A stretch of DNA of 64,000 nucleotides from Aquipuribacter sp051216895 (GTDB lineage Bacteria; Actinomycetota; Actinomycetes; Actinomycetales; JBBAYJ01), in contig NZ_JBPKAO010000002.1 of NCBI RefSeq assembly GCF_051216895.1, positions 398,621-462,620 on the forward strand. Direction: 5' to 3'. The position numbers and the translations under genes are program-made. Within the stretch, counting starts at the first letter, position 1, and each line of letters opens with the position of its first letter. The notes under the pieces were generated by a model. It was not told where the DNA came from, ran no database searches, and saw only the letters and a list, made by a program, of their open reading frames with translations. Below are positions 18,841 through 27,746 of this stretch, piece by piece.

Positions 18841-21312
18841 TCACGTCGCGGGAGGTCGGCGGCCGCGGGCGACCCCCTCGAAGACGAGCCGGCCGCCGCC
18901 GGGCAACCGGCGGCGATCACCCCGGACGTCGACCAGGACGTGGCCGGCGCTCGGCTCGGACTCCACCTCGAGGTCCTCGCCACGGATGGCCACGGTGACC
19001 CACCGTCCCCGGTAGCGGACGCGGAAGGTGAGGTGGTCCAGTCCCGGGGGCAGGTTCGGTCGGAGGTTCAGGACCCCGTCGAGCGCCCGGAGGCCGGAGT
19101 ACCCCCTCAGCAGCATGTCCACGGTGCCGGCCATCGCCCCGAGGTGGATGCCCTCCGCGGTGGTGCCGCCCTGGACGTCGGAGATGTCGCTGTCCAGGGC
19201 CTCCTCGAGCAGCCGCAGCGAGGTGCCGCGCTCCACCCGGGCCAGCACCCAGGAGTGGACCAGGTTCGACAGCGTCGACCCGTGCGAGGTCCGCCCGACG
19301 TAGTAGTCCACCGTGCGCCGGAGCAGGTCCGCGTCGTAGGCGTACCCGAGCCGGGCGAGCAGACCCTTGAGCTCCTGGTAGGAGAAGAGGTAGCCGAGCA
19401 TGAGCACGTCGGCCTGCTTGGAGGCCTTGTAGCGGTTCACGGTGTCACCCTCGGCCTCGAGGATCCGGTCCAGCCGGGCGATGTCGCCGTACCGCCGCCG
19501 GTAACCGGCCCAGTCCAGCTCCTCGAGGTCCTCGTAGCCCTCGAACTGGCTGATCATGCCGTCGGCGTGGAACGGCACGGTCAGGCGCCGGCTCACCGTG
19601 TCCCAGCGCTGCAGCTCCTCCGGTGCGAGCTCGAGCCGGTCCCGCACCGCGCGGTGGTCGGTGGGCGGCAGCTGGTCCAGCAGCGGGGGCGCCACGGCGA
19701 GCAGCCAGGCGGCGAGGACGTTGGTGTAGGTGTTGTTGCGCAGGCCGGGCCCGGGCCACGCCGGGTCCGCGTCGTGGAACTCGTCGGGGCCCATCACCCC
19801 GTCGATCCGGTACCGGTCGGTGGCGGGGTCGTACGTGGCGAGGTCGGCGAAGAAGCGGGCGACCTCGACGAGCAGGTCGGCCCCGGCTCCGGCGAGGAAC
19901 TCCTGGTCGCCGGTGACCTCGTAGTAGTGGTGGACCTCGTAGGCGATGGCCAGCCCCACGTGCCGTTGGCGCCACGACTGGTCCGGCAGCCAGCGCCCGG
20001 AGCGGGGGTTGAGGTGCAGCAGCTGGCTCTCCTCGCGGCCGTCGCTGCCCGACTGCCACGGGAACATGGCACCGCGGTGCCCGTCCGCCCGGGCCGCCCT
20101 GCGCGCTGCGGGCAGCCGGCGGTGCCGGTAGCGCAGCAGGGACCGGGTGAGCTCGGGTGAGCGGTAGGTCAGCAGGGGGGTGACGAAGAGCTCGTCCCAG
20201 AACACGTGACCGCGGTAGGCCTCGCCGTGCAGACCGCGCGCCGGTACACCGACGTCCAGGTCGGCGGTGTGGCCGGACAGGGTCTGCAGCAGGTGGAACT
20301 GGTGCAGTCGAAGGGCCCGGCGGGAGCGGACCGAGCCGTTCACGTCCGTGTCGAAGCGCTCCCACAGGGTCCGCCAGGCCCGGGAGTGCTCCCGGAGCAG
20401 GTCCGGCAGGTCCCCGGCGGCCCGGACGAGCTCGACCGCAGCCGCGCCGGGCTCGGAGACGGCGGCGTGCCGGGAGGTGACGAGGGCCACCACCTTCTCG
20501 ACCCTCACCGTGGAGCCGGCTCGGGCCACCACCGTGCAGTCGGTGCCCACGACGCCGTCGGCCTCGACGTGGACCCGCTCCACGGGCAGCTCCTCGTGCT
20601 GGGGCACCAGGCGGGTGCGTGCGGCCAGCGCGACCTCGGTGCGGGACTGCAGGGTGCGGCTGCGCAGCAGGACCACCTCGTCGTCCACCCGGGACCGGTC
20701 GAGGGTCTCCAGGTGACGGTCCTCGAGGTCCCGGTACCGAGGGACGCCGTCGTTGCGGACCGAGCCGTCCAGGGCGGAACGCAGCGTCAACCGACCGGAC
20801 CAGTTGTGCGGTCGGACCGTGGTCTCCAGGGCGGCCAGGTGGGGCGAGCCCATGTGCACCAGGCGCCGTGAGGTCACCGACGTCCGACGTCCGGCGTGGT
20901 CCAGGAGCACCATCCGGCGCTCCAGCACGCCGGTGCGCATGTCGAGCACCTGCTCGTACCCGAGCAGCTCCGCCGTGCCGGGGTGCAGCCAGTCGTCCTC
21001 CCCCACGCGGAGCATCAGCGGGAGCCAGCTCGGGGCGTTGACGAGGTCCTCGTTCTCCACCTGTCGACCGGCCAGGGTGGTGGTGGCGCGGTCGTACAGC
21101 CCGGCCACGTAGGTACCCGGGTGGTGCGGGGCGCCGGGCGGGGCCTCCGGCGCCGCCCCCCGGGTCGCGAACAGGCCGTTCCCCAGGGTGCACAGCGCCT
21201 CGCGGAGCGGTTCCTCCGCGGGGTCCCAGCCGGTGTAGGTCAGCAACCACGGGTCCTCACCGGGTGGTCCGGCGCGCGTGGGGTCCGGCCGCGCATCCTG
21301 CGGGGACGTCAC
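18841..21312 (-). CDS. GH65 disaccharide phosphorylase (maltose/trehalose/kojibiose type)
   Basis: An 823-aa glycoside hydrolase family 65 protein, which splits an alpha-glucosidic disaccharide with phosphate to give beta-glucose-1-phosphate. An N-terminal beta-sandwich (~1-280) precedes the (alpha/alpha)6 barrel: GHVFWDELFVTPLL, MFPWQSGSDGRE, catalytic acid in GVMGPDEFHDADP (~508), and phosphate-binding KASKQADVLML and SHGSTLSNLVHSW. A C-terminal beta domain follows. The specific disaccharide cannot be told from sequence. It starts with GTG 4 bp after the P-type ATPase stop, so it is the last gene of the operon led by the pyruvate-kinase-like gene, and its product could be used by the convergent mutase. 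Confidence 0.93.
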   Translation of the reverse strand: MTSPQDARPDPTRAGPPGEDPWLLTYTGWDPAEEPLREALCTLGNGLFATRGAAPEAPPGAPHHPGTYVAGLYDRATTTLAGRQVENEDLVNAPSWLPLMLRVGEDDWLHPGTAELLGYEQVLDMRTGVLERRMVLLDHAGRRTSVTSRRLVHMGSPHLAALETTVRPHNWSGRLTLRSALDGSVRNDGVPRYRDLEDRHLETLDRSRVDDEVVLLRSRTLQSRTEVALAARTRLVPQHEELPVERVHVEADGVVGTDCTVVARAGSTVRVEKVVALVTSRHAAVSEPGAAAVELVRAAGDLPDLLREHSRAWRTLWERFDTDVNGSVRSRRALRLHQFHLLQTLSGHTADLDVGVPARGLHGEAYRGHVFWDELFVTPLLTYRSPELTRSLLRYRHRRLPAARRAARADGHRGAMFPWQSGSDGREESQLLHLNPRSGRWLPDQSWRQRHVGLAIAYEVHHYYEVTGDQEFLAGAGADLLVEVARFFADLATYDPATDRYRIDGVMGPDEFHDADPAWPGPGLRNNTYTNVLAAWLLAVAPPLLDQLPPTDHRAVRDRLELAPEELQRWDTVSRRLTVPFHADGMISQFEGYEDLEELDWAGYRRRYGDIARLDRILEAEGDTVNRYKASKQADVLMLGYLFSYQELKGLLARLGYAYDADLLRRTVDYYVGRTSHGSTLSNLVHSWVLARVERGTSLRLLEEALDSDISDVQGGTTAEGIHLGAMAGTVDMLLRGYSGLRALDGVLNLRPNLPPGLDHLTFRVRYRGRWVTVAIRGEDLEVESEPSAGHVLVDVRGDRRRLPGGGRLVFEGVARGRRPPAT

Positions 21313-21316
21313 GGCC

Positions 21317-24085
21317 TCAGGCCCCTCGCCCGTGGTGGGGCGCCGCGCCGGTCCCGGCGCCGAGGTGTCCAGGAACGGTGGTGCGGCGGTCCCACCTGCG
21401 CAACAGGTCGATCAGCCCGAAGCAGAGCGCTGCGTAGCCGAGACCCACCACCCAGGGCAGCCAGCCGACCGGCGCGGTGTCGAAGAGCAGGTGCATGAAG
21501 GGCGCGTAGGTGAAGAGCAGCTGGAGCCCGACGGCCGAGGCGATCCCGCCGAGCACCCACGGGTTGCTGCGCCAGCCGATCTCCCGCAGCGGACGGTCGA
21601 AGGAGCGGCAGGTCAGCAGGTAGGCCACCTCCACCAGGATGAAGACGTTCACCGTCGCGGTGCGGGCCTCGGCCGGGTCGCTGCCGCCCATGGTCAGCAG
21701 CTCGAACGTCCCGAACGCGCCGAGCAGGAGCAGCACCGAGGTGAGGACCATCCGGCGCACCTGGCGCCCTCCGACCAACCGGCTGCCCGCCGCCCGCGGG
21801 GGGCGGGTCATGATGCCGGGCTCCTTGGCCTCCATGGCCAGCGGCAGGCCCAGGAGGACGGCGGTGGTCAGGTTGACCCAGAGGATCTGGACCGGCGTGA
21901 TGGGCAGCGTCGTGCCGAGAAGGATCGCGGTGAGGATGACCAGGCCCTGCCCGAAGTTGGTGGGCAGGGAGAACGTGAGGAACTTGACGAGGTTGTCGAA
22001 GACGCCGCGGCCCTCCTCGACCGCGGCCTCGATGGACGCGAAGTCGTCGTCGGTGAGCACCATGTCGGCCGCCTCCTGCGCGACCTCGGTCCCGCCGCGC
22101 CCCATGGCGACGCCGATGTCGGCCTGCTCCAGGGCCGGCGCGTCGTTGACGCCGTCACCGGTCATGGCGACCACCTCGCCGCGGGACTGCAGGGCCCGGA
22201 CGAGTCGCAGCTTGTCCTCCGGCGACACCCGCGCGAAGACGTCGGTGCGCTCGGCGAGCTCCGCCAGCTCGTCGTCGGGCACCTGGGCGAGCTCCTGGCC
22301 CGTCATGACGACCGGCTCCCCGTGACCTCCGCCCAGCCCGACCTGTCTCGCGATGGAGCGGGCGGTGGCGGCGTGGTCGCCGGTGATCATCTTCACCCGA
22401 ACACCGGCGCGGAGGCAGGCGGCCACCGCGCTGACGGCCGCCTCCCGCGGCGGGTCGGCCATGGCCACGAGCCCCACCAGCTCCAGGTCGACGGCGTCGA
22501 GCTGACCCGCCGACAGGCCCGCGCCGCCGACCGGGGCCCGGCCGCTGGCGCAGGCGAGCACCCGGAGGCCGTCCGCGGCCAGGGCCTCGACCGTGTCGTG
22601 CCAGTGCCGGGCGTCCAGCGGCTCGCTGCCCCCGGCGCCACGCTGGGTGCCGCACCGGGCCACGACCGCCTCGGCGGCGCCCTTCACGTGGACGACGTCG
22701 GGGCTGCCGTCCTCCTCGCCCCGGTGGCGGGTGGCCATCAACCGACGCTCGGAGGTGAACGGCAGGGTGGCCGTGCGGGGTGTGCGCCCGAGCAGGCCAC
22801 GCACGTCGAGGCCGTCCAGCTCCGCCGCCGTGAGCAGGGCGGTCTCCGTGGGGTCCCCGACGAAGCCGGCGTCCGGTGCGGGGCGGGCGTCGTTGCAGAG
22901 CACGCCGGTCAGCAGCACGTCGTGGGCCGGTTCCCGGGTCCGCGCCGCGTCCGACCGCTCGTCGCTCCCCGGTCGGTGCGGGCCGGCTGTCGTGACGACC
23001 CGCTGGACGGTCTGCTGGTTCTGGGTGAGCGTGCCCGTCTTGTCCGTGCAGATCGTCGTCGTGCTGCCGAGGGTCTCCACCGCCGGCAGCCGGCGGATGA
23101 TGGCCCCGCGCCTGGCCATCCGGGTCACCCCGATCGCCAGCGTGATGGTGACGACGGCGGGGAGACCTTCGGGGATGGCGGCGACCGCGAGGGCGACCGC
23201 CGCGGTGACGATCTGCTCGAGGGGTTCGCCGCGCAGCAGGCCGACGAGGAACGCGACGGCCGCGAGCCCGAGGATGACCACCGTCAGGAACCGCCCGAAC
23301 TGGGCGAGGCTGCGGGTGAGCGGGGTGGCCAGCCGGTCGGCGGTCGTCATCAGCCGGTGCACCCGACCCAGCTCGGTGTCACCGGCGTGCGCGACCACCA
23401 GGCCGCGGCCGCTGCCCCGGGTGACGAAGGTGCCCGACCAGGCCATGCTGGTCCGGTCGCCGAGCACCGCCTGGTGCGGCACCTGGTCCGAGGCCTTCGT
23501 CACCGGTAGCGACTCCCCGGTGAGGGTGGACTCGTCGACCGACAGCTCCTCGGTCACGGTCAGGCGCAGGTCGGCCGGCACCCGGGCGCCCTCGGCGAGC
23601 AGCACGACGTCGCCGGGGACGACGTGCTCGGTGGCGAGCTCGTGCGTCTGGCCGGCCCGCACGACGGTGGTCGTCCTCTCGACCATCGCGGTGAGCGCGT
23701 CCAGGGCGCTCTGGGCCCGCTGCTCCTGCACGAAGCCGATGACCGTGTTGACGACGACGACGGCCGCGATGACCGTCGCGTCGACGACCTCGCCCAGCAG
23801 GGCCGCGGCGACGCCGGCGGCCGCCAGCACGTAGATCAGCGGGTTGTTCAGCTGCGCCAGGAAGCGCACCACGGCACTCTGCCGGCGTGGCTCGGGCAGC
23901 CGGTTGGGACCGTGCAGCTGCAGGCGCCGCTCCGCCTCCTGCGGGCTGAGCCCCACCTCGACGTGGGTGTCCAGCAGGACGACCACCTCGTGGACGGCCA
24001 TGGCGTGGTGCTTGCGGTCCGTGTCCGCCGTGGCTCCTGCCCGGGGGAGCGGCGGGGTGGTGGTCTCGTCGTCGCCGCGGTTCAT
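21317..24085 (-). CDS. P-type cation-transporting ATPase (P2-like)
   Basis: A 922-aa membrane pump. It has an N-terminal cation-ATPase domain, an actuator domain with LTGESLPVT, the phosphorylation site ICTDKTGTLTQNQ (~350), the hinge TGDGVNDAPALEQADIGVAMG, and about ten helices. TM4 carries PEGLPAVVT as in P2-type pumps, but TM6 reads WVNLTTAVLLGLPLAMEAKEP, without the Asp of SERCA-type calcium pumps, so the ion is uncertain. Mycobacterial CtpF, a DosR-regulon ATPase, is of the same broad class. Its ATG overlaps the end of the pyruvate-kinase-like gene by 4 bp and GH65 follows 4 bp after its stop. Confidence 0.92.
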   Translation of the reverse strand: MNRGDDETTTPPLPRAGATADTDRKHHAMAVHEVVVLLDTHVEVGLSPQEAERRLQLHGPNRLPEPRRQSAVVRFLAQLNNPLIYVLAAAGVAAALLGEVVDATVIAAVVVVNTVIGFVQEQRAQSALDALTAMVERTTTVVRAGQTHELATEHVVPGDVVLLAEGARVPADLRLTVTEELSVDESTLTGESLPVTKASDQVPHQAVLGDRTSMAWSGTFVTRGSGRGLVVAHAGDTELGRVHRLMTTADRLATPLTRSLAQFGRFLTVVILGLAAVAFLVGLLRGEPLEQIVTAAVALAVAAIPEGLPAVVTITLAIGVTRMARRGAIIRRLPAVETLGSTTTICTDKTGTLTQNQQTVQRVVTTAGPHRPGSDERSDAARTREPAHDVLLTGVLCNDARPAPDAGFVGDPTETALLTAAELDGLDVRGLLGRTPRTATLPFTSERRLMATRHRGEEDGSPDVVHVKGAAEAVVARCGTQRGAGGSEPLDARHWHDTVEALAADGLRVLACASGRAPVGGAGLSAGQLDAVDLELVGLVAMADPPREAAVSAVAACLRAGVRVKMITGDHAATARSIARQVGLGGGHGEPVVMTGQELAQVPDDELAELAERTDVFARVSPEDKLRLVRALQSRGEVVAMTGDGVNDAPALEQADIGVAMGRGGTEVAQEAADMVLTDDDFASIEAAVEEGRGVFDNLVKFLTFSLPTNFGQGLVILTAILLGTTLPITPVQILWVNLTTAVLLGLPLAMEAKEPGIMTRPPRAAGSRLVGGRQVRRMVLTSVLLLLGAFGTFELLTMGGSDPAEARTATVNVFILVEVAYLLTCRSFDRPLREIGWRSNPWVLGGIASAVGLQLLFTYAPFMHLLFDTAPVGWLPWVVGLGYAALCFGLIDLLRRWDRRTTVPGHLGAGTGAAPHHGRGA

Positions 24086-25908
24086 GACGTGCCGTCCCAG
24101 GAGTGGATGTGACGCATCAGGGTGCGGCTCTTGCGCTGGACCACGCCCATCCGGGCCAGGATGTCGGCGAGGGTAGCGATGGCGAGGGTGACGTGGGGGC
24201 CCTTGTTGAGCATCACGCACTCGGCGCGCTGACCGGCGGCGGCGTCGGTGATCTCCGCCCGGGTGGGTTGCCCGGTCCGGGCCAGGGTGTCCAGCACCTG
24301 GGTGGCCCAGATGCAGGGCAGGTGGGCGGCTTCGCAGAGGGCGAGGATCTGCCGGGGGACCTCCGACATCCGTTCGTAGCCGATCTCGACGGCCAGGTCG
24401 CCGCGGGCGATCATGACGGCCACCCGGGGATGCCGCATGGCCACCAGCAGGATCTCGGGCAGGTTCTCGAAACCCTGGCGGGTCTCGATCTTGAGCACCA
24501 GCCCCAGGTGCTGCGCGTCCGCCGCGGCGAGCCGGTCCAGGACGTGCTGGACGTCCCCGCCGGTGCGGACGAACGAGACGGCGACCAGGTCCGCGTGCGC
24601 GGCGACGAACGGCAGCTGGGCCTCGTCCTCGGCGGTGAGCGCGGGCAGGTCGAGCACGGTGTCGGGCAGGTTGATGCCCTTCTGGGCGCCGAGCCGCTGC
24701 CCGCCGGGCTTGGTCCGGTCCACGCGCAGGGTGGCCTCCGCGGGCGCGACGGACTCCACGGTCGCCGCGACGGCGCCGTCGTCGAGCAGCACCGCGTCAC
24801 CGGGTGCCATCGCGGCGACGGCCTGGGGCAGGGTGCAGCCGATCCGGGCCACCTCGCCCGCCGCGGGCAGGTCGACCGGGGTCAGGTCGGTCGTGAGCAC
24901 GAGCGTGTCTCCGGCGGCGAGGCTGAGTCGTCGCAGCACAGGGGTCAGGCCCGACGCGGTGGTCCGGTCGCCGTCGCAGCGCAGAATCGTGCCGTCGGTG
25001 AGGTACGCGCTGCGGGGACCCTCGGCGAGCACCCCCTCGGGTCCGGCGTGCGTGACGGTGAAGGTGCGGTCCCGTCCTCGGGTGTCCCGCAAGGAGATGA
25101 CGTCACCGGTCGAGCGGGCGGAGAGCCAGGGGCCGTCCACGCCGACGGGCAGCACCGCCCTCGTGCCCGGCGGGTCCTGGACCGGGGCGGGGGAGGGCCG
25201 GCCGTGGGGGGTCAGCCACAGGCGCGCCGGGGTGACGGTGCTGCCCTCGTCGTCGCGGGTGACGCGGGCTCGGCCGCGAGGCGGGCCGGCCGAGATGGGG
25301 CCGGTCCGCAGCTTGGGGCCGGGCAGGTCCATCTCGACGAGGACCTCTCGGCCCGCGGCCGCGGCGGCCCGACGCACGTGCTCCGCCATCCGGGTCCACG
25401 CGTCGGGGCCGTCGTGCGCGCAGTTGATGCGGGCGACGTCCATGCCCGCCGCGACGAAGGAGTCGACGAGCGTGGGGTCGTCGGCCGCCTCGCTGGGGAA
25501 CGTCACCATGATCCGGGTCGGGCGTCCCGGACGGGTCGGCCCGAAGACGGCCTCGGTGTTGGTGTCCAGGAGGTCGTCGCCGCGGTCCAGGGCCGTGTTG
25601 GTGGCCTCGAGGTCCCATGGTCCCGGGTCCCCACGCAGGGCGCACAGCACGTCGCGGGCCGCGCCGACCTTGGCCAGCACGTCGGCCTCCGCCGTGGCCA
25701 GGGAGGTGACGCCGATGTCCATGAGGTCGTTCTGGAGCGCGCGACGGTCGTGCTGGCGCAGGGCCGCGTACCGCACCAGGTTGACGGCGCCCGCGCGGTG
25801 CTCGTCGCAGACCGCGGCGATGGCCTCGGCCTGGCTCCTCTCCGCCCCCGCCATCTCCTCCAGCAGCAGGTCCAGGGACGTGATCAGGTCGTCGAGGGTC
25901 TGCGGCAT
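24082..25908 (-). CDS. Pyruvate-kinase-like protein with N-terminal helical extension
   Basis: A 608-aa protein. Residues ~1-130 are a helical extension absent from glycolytic pyruvate kinase. The rest is a pyruvate-kinase barrel: IMVTFPSEAADDP, MDVARINCAHDGPDAW (ARLNFSHG equivalent), VEMDLPGPKLRTGPI, MIARGDLAVEIGYERMSEVP and CIWATQVLDTLARTGQPTRAEITDAA. The C-terminal allosteric domain is missing; the chain ends soon after GPHVTLAIATLADILARMGVV. Whether it makes pyruvate and ATP is open. It is the first gene of a three-gene operon and a DosR-like box lies about 98 bp upstream. A fragment of a second copy lies at 33128. Confidence 0.88.
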   Translation of the reverse strand: MPQTLDDLITSLDLLLEEMAGAERSQAEAIAAVCDEHRAGAVNLVRYAALRQHDRRALQNDLMDIGVTSLATAEADVLAKVGAARDVLCALRGDPGPWDLEATNTALDRGDDLLDTNTEAVFGPTRPGRPTRIMVTFPSEAADDPTLVDSFVAAGMDVARINCAHDGPDAWTRMAEHVRRAAAAAGREVLVEMDLPGPKLRTGPISAGPPRGRARVTRDDEGSTVTPARLWLTPHGRPSPAPVQDPPGTRAVLPVGVDGPWLSARSTGDVISLRDTRGRDRTFTVTHAGPEGVLAEGPRSAYLTDGTILRCDGDRTTASGLTPVLRRLSLAAGDTLVLTTDLTPVDLPAAGEVARIGCTLPQAVAAMAPGDAVLLDDGAVAATVESVAPAEATLRVDRTKPGGQRLGAQKGINLPDTVLDLPALTAEDEAQLPFVAAHADLVAVSFVRTGGDVQHVLDRLAAADAQHLGLVLKIETRQGFENLPEILLVAMRHPRVAVMIARGDLAVEIGYERMSEVPRQILALCEAAHLPCIWATQVLDTLARTGQPTRAEITDAAAGQRAECVMLNKGPHVTLAIATLADILARMGVVQRKSRTLMRHIHSWDGTS

Positions 25909-26005
25909 CGTCGGGGCTCCAGGTGGGGGTGGCCCGGGACACGCGTGAGCCACGGGTCAGCAGCGGTCGTGCCCCGAGTGTCGCCCCGGGCAGGGAGGCA
26001 CGAGC

Positions 26006-26019
26006 GGGACCTAGGTCCG
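26006..26019 (-). promoter_or_regulatory. DosR-like box upstream of the pyruvate-kinase/ATPase/GH65 operon
   Basis: GGGACCTAGGTCCG, 13 of 14 palindromic positions, about 98 bp before the operon start. It overlaps the TAG stop codon of ccdA. Confidence 0.6.
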
Positions 26020-26988
26020 CCCCGCCCGCGGCCCACGTCCGGCGAGGCCGGGGGGTGACGGTGGCTGCTCCGCGTCGGCGGTCGCCTCGACCTCGACCGG
26101 GTGGTCGTCCCGGCCGGCCCGCCGGACCGGCCCGTCCGCCGCCTGGCGACGCAACCGGACGAGGCGCGTGAGGGCGACCGTCCCGATCACGGCAGCGGCA
26201 GCGAGCAGCACCGGCAGATCGGTGGCGTACCGGCCCAGGCCAAGCACCCAGGCCTGGGCGTCGTGCTCCAGGTCGGTCGTGTCGGCCAGACCCAGCGCGC
26301 CGGTCAGGGCGGCGGTGCCGTCGTAGCGGAGGAACAGCGCACCGATGACGACGAACAGCGCCCCGGACACCATGGACGTCGAGTGCAGCTGCAGCCGACC
26401 GACGCGGACCTGGCGGCCCCGGAGCCACCCGCGACGGCCGAGCTCGTAGCGGTCCCACAGCAGGGCGAGGACGAACATCGGCGCGGCCATGCCCAGCGCG
26501 TAGACCGCGAGCAGGCCGCCGCCGACCCAGGCGTCGTCGCTGGTCGCGGCGATGGTCAGGACGGAGCCGAGGATGGGTCCGGCGCAGAACCCGGCCAGGC
26601 CGTACACCGCCCCCAGGCCCAGCACGGGCAGCCAGCCGCCACGGGCTCCGGCGCGGCCGCTGAGGCGGGCCTGCAGGCGGGTGACGAACGGCAGCTGGAA
26701 CCCGCGCCCGAGCAGCTGGAGCACCCCGAGGGCGATGATCGACCAGCCCGCGACCAGGATCAGGGTCTCGCGCTGCCCGTAGAACAGGGACGACACCAGG
26801 CTCGAGCCGACACCGAGCGGCACCAGGGTCAGGCACAGCCCGAGGTAGAACACCGCGGTGCGACCCAGCAGCTGGGTCGGCCGGGAGAACGCGTAGGCGA
26901 AGAACGACGGCACGAGCAGGGCGCTGCACGGGCTGAGCAGAGCGAGCACCCCGCCCAGGAAGGCGGCGACCAGACCCAGGTCGCTCAT
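26011..26988 (-). CDS. ccdA: CcdA/DsbD-type membrane thiol-reductant transporter
   Basis: A 325-aa membrane protein of the DsbD transmembrane-domain family, which carries reducing equivalents from cytoplasmic thioredoxin to the outside. About seven to eight helices are seen. The two redox Cys sit in family positions: LLSPCSALLVPSFF in the first helix and LAGFCAGPILGS in the fourth. A polar Pro-rich tail (~285-325) is cytoplasmic. Its ATG overlaps the dsbA stop (ATGA). It is the last gene of a five-gene operon starting with the ArsR-rhodanese fusion. CcdA in this setting may reduce the adjacent DsbA-like protein. Confidence 0.9.
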   Translation of the reverse strand: MSDLGLVAAFLGGVLALLSPCSALLVPSFFAYAFSRPTQLLGRTAVFYLGLCLTLVPLGVGSSLVSSLFYGQRETLILVAGWSIIALGVLQLLGRGFQLPFVTRLQARLSGRAGARGGWLPVLGLGAVYGLAGFCAGPILGSVLTIAATSDDAWVGGGLLAVYALGMAAPMFVLALLWDRYELGRRGWLRGRQVRVGRLQLHSTSMVSGALFVVIGALFLRYDGTAALTGALGLADTTDLEHDAQAWVLGLGRYATDLPVLLAAAAVIGTVALTRLVRLRRQAADGPVRRAGRDDHPVEVEATADAEQPPSPPGLAGRGPRAGRT

Positions 26989-27746
26989 CCGGCCTGCTCC
27001 GCGGCGGCCTCGATGGTCTGCCGGAACGACTCCAGCGGCTGGGCCCCGACGACCGGGACGCCGTTGACGAGGAACGTGGGGGTGCCGGTGACACCCAGCT
27101 GCTGGGCCTCGGTGAAGTCGGCCTCGACGGCCTGCCGGGCGGCGGGGTCGGCCATGGTCGCGGCGAACGCCGCGCCGTCCAGGCCGGTGTCGACCGCGAT
27201 CTGCTGCAACCGCTCCGCGTCGAGCTCTCCGCTGTTGGGCGGGATCTCCAGGTCGTACAACGCCTCGTGGAACGGCCAGAACATGTCCTGCTCGGCCGCG
27301 GCGCGTCCGGCCAGCGCGGCCGTCGTCGACTGCTCCCCCAGGTAGGGGAAGTCCCGCCACTCGATCCGCAGGACCCCGGTCTCGACGTACTCCTCGACGA
27401 GGGCGGGCTCGGTCTCGCGGGCGAAACGCCCGCAGAACGGGCACTGGAAGTCCGACCAGGCGATCATCACCACGGGTGCGTCCACGTCGCCGCGGGCGTA
27501 CGGGTCGTCCGCCTCGCGCCGCGCCAGGCCGCTGAGCGCCTCCCGCGCGGCCGACTCCTCGCTGGAGACGGCCGTGGGCACGGCCTGACCGGTCGCCGCG
27601 GCGCCGTCGCCCGCTCCGTCCCCCTCGCCTCGGGTGAGCAGGACGACGACCACCAGCGCGATGACGGCGACGAAGGCCACCAGGGGCACGAGGACCTGGA
27701 CGGTCGTGACGGGTGTGGTCGGGGTGCTGCTCGCGGGTCGGCTCAT
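26985..27746 (-). CDS. Membrane-anchored DsbA-family thioredoxin-fold protein (CPFC)
   Basis: A 253-aa protein with one N-terminal transmembrane helix (~15-38), a Gly/Ala linker and a DsbA/DsbG-type catalytic domain. The active site is SDFQCPFCGRFARE, and the cis-Pro loop is GTPTFLVNGVPVVGAQP; both fit bacterial extracytoplasmic thiol oxidoreductases. These are the only two Cys of the mature part, so it works as a simple dithiol/disulfide protein. It overlaps lgt upstream and ccdA downstream by 4 bp each. The redox direction (oxidase or reductase) depends on whether CcdA reduces it. Confidence 0.92.
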   Translation of the reverse strand: MSRPASSTPTTPVTTVQVLVPLVAFVAVIALVVVVLLTRGEGDGAGDGAAATGQAVPTAVSSEESAAREALSGLARREADDPYARGDVDAPVVMIAWSDFQCPFCGRFARETEPALVEEYVETGVLRIEWRDFPYLGEQSTTAALAGRAAAEQDMFWPFHEALYDLEIPPNSGELDAERLQQIAVDTGLDGAAFAATMADPAARQAVEADFTEAQQLGVTGTPTFLVNGVPVVGAQPLESFRQTIEAAAEQAG

